Positions 24,466 to 28,604 of a DNA stretch of 28,604 nucleotides are shown here, piece by piece (the first letter of the stretch is position 1; every line of letters starts with the position of its first letter). The DNA comes from a virus. Position numbers and translations under genes: made by a program. The stretch lies in the IMG/VR virus record IMGVR_UViG_3300043449_000605, positions 1-28,604 of that record. The stretch is one strand, 5' to 3'. The notes below the pieces were generated by a model. That model did not search any database and was not told the DNA's origin. It worked only from the letters and a program-made list of their open reading frames with translations.

Positions 24466-26289
24466 ATGGCTAAAAGGTATTCAGAATCTGACATCAGACG
24501 ACAAATGTCGGCACGGCAAGGAAGAGATGCCCGTGGTCGATATCTTCCGTTAGAGTCTGGACAGAGACTTTCAGATATACGAGCAGCAGCACAAGCAGCG
24601 TCTGCTGCCACGGGTGAGCCACCGCCTATTGGAATTGCTGATGCAGCGGGGCAGTCATCACAGCCAAGTCAACTCACGGTGGCTGCTGCTGTTCTTCTAC
24701 GCGAGGCAAAGGGACTGTCTATTGATGCCGAATTTGCCGAAAGCCAAGAAGCAAAGCGGATCTACGCAAAAATAAAGGTAATCAGAAAACTGGCTGAACG
24801 CTCGGCGGACTCTGCGGCGGTAACAGCAAAACTAGATGAGATCATCAAGCCCGTAGAAGATCAACTTCGCAAGAAGGCGTCTTTCTCTGAATATTTGAAA
24901 GAACAGGTTCAAGACTTCCGAAAGACACTGCCAGAGCGACTGCTGTCAAAGATACCCGTAGTTGGAGGTTTGCTTGGTGGCTTTATGCGTCAACGAAGGG
25001 AAGCCCAAGAGGAAATGGGTGGATACGAGCGTCAGATACTAAGACGCGGAGCAGGAGGCGGTGGATCTCCAATTTCAGGTGTTTTGGGTGGCGGTGGAGA
25101 TGCCTTGCGAAGGCGCGAGCAGGAATTCGAATCATCCAAGTTCCCAACAAAGACCATCGAAAGCATCTACGAAGAAGTTGTGTCTATTCGAAAGATGCTT
25201 GAAAAAACATCAAAGGTCGCTGGCAAGGGCGCAGGCGGAATGCTTGGTTCTCTTATGGATATGTTTGGAGGACGGCGAAGCAGAATTGGACGCCTTTTCA
25301 GAAGAGGCAGAATTTTCGCAAGACGACTCGGAAGAAGAATTGGCAGAGCAGCCCGAGGTTTTGGACGAGGTATTGGTAGGGCTGCATCTGCTGTTGGGCG
25401 CGGAGTGAGAAGAGCAGCATCCGCTGTGGGCAGAGGTGCTTCTGCTGTTGGACGCGGAATAGGAAGAGCAGCATCTGCCGTTGGAAGAGGAGTCGGATCA
25501 GCAGCATCTGCCGTTGGAAGTGCAGCATCTTCTGCCGCAAGCGGAGCAGGAGGATGGATGTCTAGCGCATGGAATTGGACAAAAAATGCAGCCAGTTCCA
25601 TGAATCCCATGAACACAATAAAGGGAGCAGTAAAATCTGGAGCAGGGAAAATTATGAAGGGCGTAGTGTCTCTGCCTGGACTAGGTGCGCTTATCAGTGG
25701 AGCAATCGGTGCGCTTGACATAATGAACATCAAGAACGATGCCACCATGAGTCCAGAAGAAAAGAAAGAGCAAATAGGAAGAACGCTCGTAGGCACTCTC
25801 GGCTCTGCAATCGGATCAGTGATTGGCGGATCAGCAGGAACAGCACTAATTCCTATTCCTGGAATAGGAACAATTGTTGGAGCAATGGGTGGAGCATGGG
25901 TCGGAGAAACACTTGCAGAAATGCTTGCGGATACTGTTGGAGGAAAAGGTATTTACGACTTGGTGTCCTCTATTCCTGGTATCGGTTCATTGATATCAGT
26001 TGACGAACAGACTCTTGGACAGGGAGAAGGAGCAGAAGGGTCAATTGGCTCGCCAGCCACGCCAAACACTTCTGTTGGAGCAATGGCAAATCAGGTGGCA
26101 GCGGAGCAAGATGCGTTCCAAGACGCTACGATGTCTGCCATGAGCGGACCTCCATCCAATCCAACCGTGAACAACTCTAACATTCGGTCGAATGTGACAA
26201 ACAACATCAATAATTTCAATGATGACCTTCGAATCAGAAACAACGAACCCACGATCAAAACGATGCAAGCAGCATCTCATGTGTACTAA
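24466..26289 (+). CDS. gp29: gp29-like tail tape measure / hub protein
   Basis: At 607 residues it is close to T4 gp29 (590), the tail-length determinator. Residues 70-160 and 220-250 are helical and charged (EFAESQEAKRIYAKIKVIRK; IYEEVVSIRKMLEKTSK). Residues about 270-300 are very Arg-rich. Residues about 300-360 repeat GR-G-(I/V)-GRAASAVG. Hydrophobic Gly-rich stretches at about 403-418 and 442-485 (GTLGSAIGSVIGGSAGTALI) could enter the host membrane on injection, as tape measures often do. The C-terminus (NNFNDDLRIRNNEPTIKTMQ) resembles the tails of such proteins in cyanophages. The ATG follows AAAGGGAG. Position after gp26/gp51 supports the call. An internal injected protein is the alternative. 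Confidence 0.7.
   Translation: MAKRYSESDIRRQMSARQGRDARGRYLPLESGQRLSDIRAAAQAASAATGEPPPIGIADAAGQSSQPSQLTVAAAVLLREAKGLSIDAEFAESQEAKRIYAKIKVIRKLAERSADSAAVTAKLDEIIKPVEDQLRKKASFSEYLKEQVQDFRKTLPERLLSKIPVVGGLLGGFMRQRREAQEEMGGYERQILRRGAGGGGSPISGVLGGGGDALRRREQEFESSKFPTKTIESIYEEVVSIRKMLEKTSKVAGKGAGGMLGSLMDMFGGRRSRIGRLFRRGRIFARRLGRRIGRAARGFGRGIGRAASAVGRGVRRAASAVGRGASAVGRGIGRAASAVGRGVGSAASAVGSAASSAASGAGGWMSSAWNWTKNAASSMNPMNTIKGAVKSGAGKIMKGVVSLPGLGALISGAIGALDIMNIKNDATMSPEEKKEQIGRTLVGTLGSAIGSVIGGSAGTALIPIPGIGTIVGAMGGAWVGETLAEMLADTVGGKGIYDLVSSIPGIGSLISVDEQTLGQGEGAEGSIGSPATPNTSVGAMANQVAAEQDAFQDATMSAMSGPPSNPTVNNSNIRSNVTNNINNFNDDLRIRNNEPTIKTMQAASHVY
25330..25545 (+). repeat. Imperfect Gly-Arg-Ala-Ser repeats in the tape measure
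   Basis: The DNA repeats a 30- to 36-base unit around GCAGCATCTGC(T/C)GTTGG, encoding GRAASAVGRG-type units at about residues 295-355: GRAASAVGRG, RRAASAVGRG, ASAVGRG, GRAASAVGRG, GSAASAVG and SAASSAASG. At least four near copies are visible. They are in frame and could change tail length by slippage or recombination. Confidence 0.75.
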
Positions 26290-26316
26290 AAAGAAAGAGG
26301 CGCACCGAAGTGCGCC
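26287..26316 (-). terminator. Rho-independent terminator of gp32 with UUCG tetraloop
   Basis: On the minus strand GGCGCAC-TTCG-GTGCGCC (26316 to 26299) forms a perfect 7-bp stem with a C(UUCG)G loop, followed by a T-rich run (TCTTTCTTTTTA). It lies about 30 nt after the gp32 stop. The tail overlaps the tape-measure stop codon on the other strand. On the plus strand the stem is followed by CCTTGC, so it should end transcription mainly on the minus strand. Confidence 0.88.
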
Positions 26317-26346
26317 CCTTGCTGCGAAACCGAAGGCTGCTAGTAT

Positions 26347-27288
26347 TTAGTCGTCACTAGCCAACTTCTCAAAGTAAGAGAGTGCATCCTCTGTTTCATC
26401 GTCATTGCTGACGGATTCCTTCACAGGACTCTTCTTCGGGGGCTGCGGAGCAGCCTTCTTCGCAACTGGAGCAGGAGTATCGTCTTCGTCATCAAACGAA
26501 GCCTTCTCAGCACCACCCTTTGCTTCAGCCGAATCAGCCGTTGCGCGGATGTTGCCACCAAGAACCATCTCAAGACGAGCCTTGAGTTCATCGTAAGACT
26601 TGAATGACTTCGGATCAGTGAACTCCTTCAGGGAGTGTTCCGTCTTCCACAACTTCTCAAGCGCAGTGTCATCGCCACCAAGCAGAGCAGAGGGGGCAGC
26701 GAACTCGCTCTTGTCATAGTTCGTGTATCCGTCCACCTGACGAATCTTCAACTTGAAGTTTGCACCCGACCAGAAATCAAACGGGTTCAGGGGCTTCTCG
26801 TCTTGGAACTGCGGATTCATCGCCTCCTGAATCTTCTCGAAAATCTTCTTGCCGTACTTGAACAGAAACACCTTGCCCTCGTTCTCGGGGTGCTTGGGGT
26901 CGCTGACCACAAGAATGTTGCTGACATACGACAACTTGCGCTTACGGTCACGCGCAATAGCCTTGTCCTTGTCTGATCCGCTGTTCCACAGCATGGAATT
27001 CATCTCACTGACTGGATCCTTTAGACCAATCGTGGTGAGCGAGTTCTCAATGTACCAACCGCCTGGACCACGGAAACCGTGATGCCAGATCCGCGCCCAC
27101 GGCAGATCCTCACCATCGGGAGCAGGGAGGAATCGAATCTCCGCGTAGCCATTGCCAGTCTTGTCAGTTTCAGCCCTCCAAAGGCGGTCGTCCTTGTAAG
27201 ACTCCGACTTCTTCGCCATCTTGTCCATTTCGGATGCAAGAGTCTGATAGGCGTTCTTCGATGCACTCTTCATGTCCTTGAAACCCAT
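26347..27288 (-). CDS. gp32: Single-stranded DNA-binding protein gp32-like
   Basis: This gene encodes 313 residues, similar to T4 gp32 (301). It coats ssDNA during replication, recombination and repair. Matches to T4 include NGYAEIRFLPAPDGEDLPWA, WHHGFRGPGGWYIENSLTT, NILVVSDPKHPENEGKVFLF, YGKKIFEKI, then NFKLKIRQVDGYTNYDKSEF and FKSYDELKARLEMVLGG. The T4 zinc cysteines (77, 87, 90) have no counterpart: the segment between WYIEN and NILVV reads DPVSEMNSMLWNSGSDKD with no Cys. The last 50 residues are an acidic and Pro/Lys-rich tail ending EDALSYFEKLASDD, the usual partner-binding end. A strong ribosome site (AAGGAG) precedes the ATG. A sigma70-like promoter lies upstream and a hairpin terminator downstream. 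Confidence 0.95.
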   Translation of the reverse strand: MGFKDMKSASKNAYQTLASEMDKMAKKSESYKDDRLWRAETDKTGNGYAEIRFLPAPDGEDLPWARIWHHGFRGPGGWYIENSLTTIGLKDPVSEMNSMLWNSGSDKDKAIARDRKRKLSYVSNILVVSDPKHPENEGKVFLFKYGKKIFEKIQEAMNPQFQDEKPLNPFDFWSGANFKLKIRQVDGYTNYDKSEFAAPSALLGGDDTALEKLWKTEHSLKEFTDPKSFKSYDELKARLEMVLGGNIRATADSAEAKGGAEKASFDDEDDTPAPVAKKAAPQPPKKSPVKESVSNDDETEDALSYFEKLASDD

Positions 27289-27361
27289 AGTTGTCTCCTT
27301 GTACGAGGTGTACGCTGTGTGTTGAATGTGTGACGAACAATTCAGTCACAGGTATGTAGGT

Positions 27362-27389
27362 AAGATACCACACACCTGTGTGTAGTCAA
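27362..27389 (-). promoter_or_regulatory. Sigma70-like promoter for gp32 with palindrome in the spacer
   Basis: On the minus strand TTGACT (27389-27384) and TATCTT (27367-27362) are 16 bp apart, a good fit to the bacterial housekeeping consensus. Inside the spacer ACACAC-CT-GTGTGT (27370-27383, plus-strand reading) is a perfect 6-bp inverted repeat and could be an operator. The start of gp32 is about 74 nt downstream of the -10 box. It would let host polymerase transcribe gp32 before late factors appear. Confidence 0.55.
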
Positions 27390-27392
27390 TGG

Positions 27393-27608
27393 TCAAACAG
27401 GCAGTTTTGACTTTTTGGGAAGCAGGTTCAGTTCCTGCCCTTCAGCCTTGATTTTTTCAATGATCGGCTTGCTCAAGAACTTGGCAGCGACTTGTGGCTC
27501 AATACCGAACCGCTCACAAACGGCTATTACCGCATCAATATACGAAACTTCGTACTTTTTGACATGGTTCTCTACTTCGCGTGGGAATCGTATGTTGTTG
27601 ATGTCCAT
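27393..27608 (-). CDS. gp33: Late-transcription co-activator gp33-like
   Basis: This gene encodes 71 residues from the ATG at 27608. The pattern VSYIDAVIAVCERFGIEPQV, then AAKFLSKPIIEKI and EGQELNLLPKKSKLPV is that of the short gp33 of T4-like cyanophages, which joins host RNA polymerase to the sliding clamp at late promoters. An in-frame ATG at 27635 would add nine residues. The inner start is preferred because AAGG lies 6 nt before it and the CTAAATA element at 27648-27655 would start the transcript close to 27640. The C-terminus ends in basic residues rather than an evident hydrophobic/acidic clamp-binding tail like that of T4 gp33. It is encoded just upstream of gp32, on the same strand. 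Confidence 0.85.
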   Translation of the reverse strand: MDINNIRFPREVENHVKKYEVSYIDAVIAVCERFGIEPQVAAKFLSKPIIEKIKAEGQELNLLPKKSKLPV

Positions 27609-27647
27609 AGTAGCCTTGCTTTCGGAAATATACATAGGTAGTAACCC

Positions 27648-27655
27648 TATTTAGG
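27648..27655 (-). promoter_or_regulatory. T4-like late promoter element (CCTAAATA) for gp33
   Basis: The minus strand from 27655 to 27648 reads CCTAAATA, sharing the TAAATA core of the other elements and followed by GGG. The gap to the preferred gp33 ATG is 39 nt. With the alternative ATG at 27635 the leader would be almost absent. Confidence 0.5.
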
Positions 27656-27663
27656 AAGAAATA
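27656..27663 (+). promoter_or_regulatory. Possible late promoter variant (AAGAAATA) for the right-hand structural gene
   Basis: AAGAAATA differs from the late core at two positions but stands 29 nt before the ATG at 27693, the same spacing as at gp26 and gp48. It directly abuts the minus-strand CCTAAATA, making a back-to-back pair. Confidence 0.35.
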
Positions 27664-27692
27664 CCCACAGACCACGCACAGCGGAGAAGCCA

Positions 27693-28604
27693 ATGGGAGC
27701 AACCAGCGACAACTACACGATTGTTACTAGTGGTATTACTTATACCATAGCCAGCGATTATGTCAAGCCCTCGGGCGGCGAAACCGCTCACTTTCAACTC
27801 GTCAAGGTTGCCTACGGAGCAGACAACACCGCGAATTATGTCAGCGCGTCCACTCCTCTACCTGTTGGCATCTGTGGTTCCATTCCACGATACGAATATT
27901 TGTCAACTCCGTATTACAGTATTGCCACGACCATCGTGGGATTCACTGGTTCGTCCATCAAGATATCGGGCGATTCTGGTGGAACAGCAGTTGGCGTGAC
28001 GGGAGAAGTCACCGTAACCGCAACCGATTTGGATGTCAGAACCCTGTATGGTGGTGAAGTGGGGTATACCCTAGGAATAACCACTGGAACCGATTATATG
28101 GCGGTTCAGGGTATCTACGGCGGATATCCTGTCGGAATAACTGTTGACGGTTCGCTGCCTGTTTCTCTGTCTGTGTCTTCAAACATTGGAATATTTGGAG
28201 TAAGCGGAGCGACTGCGGTAGGAGTCACATTCGGAACAGTAAACATCCGTGGCATAACTGCCGCATCGGACACAATCACTGTTTACGGTGGCGGAACAGC
28301 ATCCACTGTGTCTGTCGGACTGTTTGGATTCACGGGAGCAACCGCTGCTCCCCTGTACGCAGAAAACAACGCTCTCAATGTTAATGTAAAGACATTCGGT
28401 GTAGGTATCAACGGCGTAACAGTTTCTGCTGCAAACCTAGACATACGAGACATCGACTATACCGTAGACACGATTACTGTGGTTGGTCAAGGAGCGTCAG
28501 ACAACGCATCAACTCCACGAGCCACCGTACCCACATACATCAATGCGCTATCGGTAGGTGGAAGTCTACTACAAGTGGGAGGTGTCACGGGAGCAGGATG
28601 GAGT
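27693..28604 (+). CDS. Fibre-like virion structural protein (3' end beyond window)
   Basis: An ATG at 27693, 7 nt after GGAGAAG, opens a frame of 304 codons that runs off the right edge without a stop. The N-terminus has ETAHFQLVKVAYGADNTANY followed by STPLPVGI, a pattern I know from phage structural proteins (H-x-QLVK-x-x-x-G ... PLPV). The remainder is Gly/Thr/Val-rich and repetitive, with units such as GATAVGVTFGTVNIRGI, DTITVYGGG and ANLDIRDIDYTVDTITVVGQ, typical of long beta-structured fibre or baseplate appendage proteins. No Cys-rich, catalytic or membrane segment is seen. It is divergent from gp33. An internal plus frame from 27760 is a shadow. Confidence 0.75.
   Translation, partial: MGATSDNYTIVTSGITYTIASDYVKPSGGETAHFQLVKVAYGADNTANYVSASTPLPVGICGSIPRYEYLSTPYYSIATTIVGFTGSSIKISGDSGGTAVGVTGEVTVTATDLDVRTLYGGEVGYTLGITTGTDYMAVQGIYGGYPVGITVDGSLPVSLSVSSNIGIFGVSGATAVGVTFGTVNIRGITAASDTITVYGGGTASTVSVGLFGFTGATAAPLYAENNALNVNVKTFGVGINGVTVSAANLDIRDIDYTVDTITVVGQGASDNASTPRATVPTYINALSVGGSLLQVGGVTGAGWS

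Noticed and set aside
25167-25796. A 209-codon minus-strand frame inside the tape measure
   Set aside because: It is the mirror of the Gly/Ala/Arg repeats, which give a long Pro/Leu/Ala-rich shadow; the plus frame carries the recognisable gene.
26299-26316. The GGCGCAC hairpin as a plus-strand terminator of the tape measure
   Set aside because: On the plus strand it is followed by CCTTGCTGC rather than a T run; the T run and UUCG loop are on the minus strand.
26344-26350. Minus-strand CTAAATA at the gp32 stop
   Set aside because: It is formed by the gp32 stop region, and no minus-strand gene follows before the terminator.
1-28604. tRNA genes, CRISPR arrays, insertion sequences, integrase or attachment sites
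   Set aside because: None seen: the window is almost fully coding, with no cloverleaf, spaced direct repeats, transposase motifs or terminal inverted repeats noticed by eye.

Overview
The window looks like part of the genome of a T4-like contractile-tailed phage (myovirus) of the marine/cyanophage type. Almost every gene is a recognisable relative of T4 tail, baseplate or replication genes. Several traits are those of cyanophage-like T4 relatives rather than coliphage T4: a DUF4815-type giant structural protein, a gp5 hub without a lysozyme domain, a short gp33, a gp32 without the zinc site, and CATAAATA/CTAAATA-type late promoter elements. No host genes, tRNAs, insertion sequences or CRISPR arrays were seen. 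Assignments come from remembered protein motifs and T4 sequences; no database search was run.

Layout. Bases 1-21749 are one tightly packed minus-strand block. Read from its start (right to left) it encodes: gp48 tail-tube cap, gp53 wedge, gp27-like hub, gp5 spike, a 70-aa sugar-binding-like protein, a PAAR tip, an unknown 265-aa protein, a membrane-anchored GAF-like 219-aa protein, gp25, gp6, gp7 (with an inserted LamG-like lectin domain), gp8, a 1656-aa DUF4815 protein, a 61-aa coiled-coil protein, and a large fibre-like protein cut by the left edge. Most gene junctions are ATGA or TAATG overlaps, or gaps of a few bases. Bases 21790-26289 are a plus-strand block: gp4 head-completion nuclease, an unknown 194-aa protein, a gp54/tail-tube-like protein, gp26, a gp51-like frame, and a gp29-like tape measure. 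Then gp32 (ssDNA binding) and gp33 (late-transcription co-activator) lie on the minus strand, and a second fibre-like structural gene runs off the right edge on the plus strand. No gene-free stretch exceeds about 110 bases.

How it fits together. gp5/gp27/PAAR form the central spike and hub. gp6/gp7/gp8/gp53/gp25 form the wedges. gp48 and gp54 cap the baseplate and start the tube, gp29 sets its length, and gp26/gp51 are hub-assembly factors. gp33 would recruit the host polymerase to the late promoters proposed here.

The most interesting signal is at the end of gp26. A perfect -1 slippery heptamer (T TTT TTT) is followed by a 5-nt spacer and a GC-rich stem-loop, placed exactly where gp26 meets the gp51-like frame and just before the tape-measure gene. 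This matches the programmed frameshift of tail-assembly chaperones (lambda G/GT, P2 E/E') and would make a 297-aa gp26-gp51 fusion besides the 236-aa gp26. Other points are the lectin-like insertion in gp7, the GAF-like membrane protein in the baseplate operon, paired late-promoter elements at a constant spacing, and a palindrome inside the gp32 promoter.
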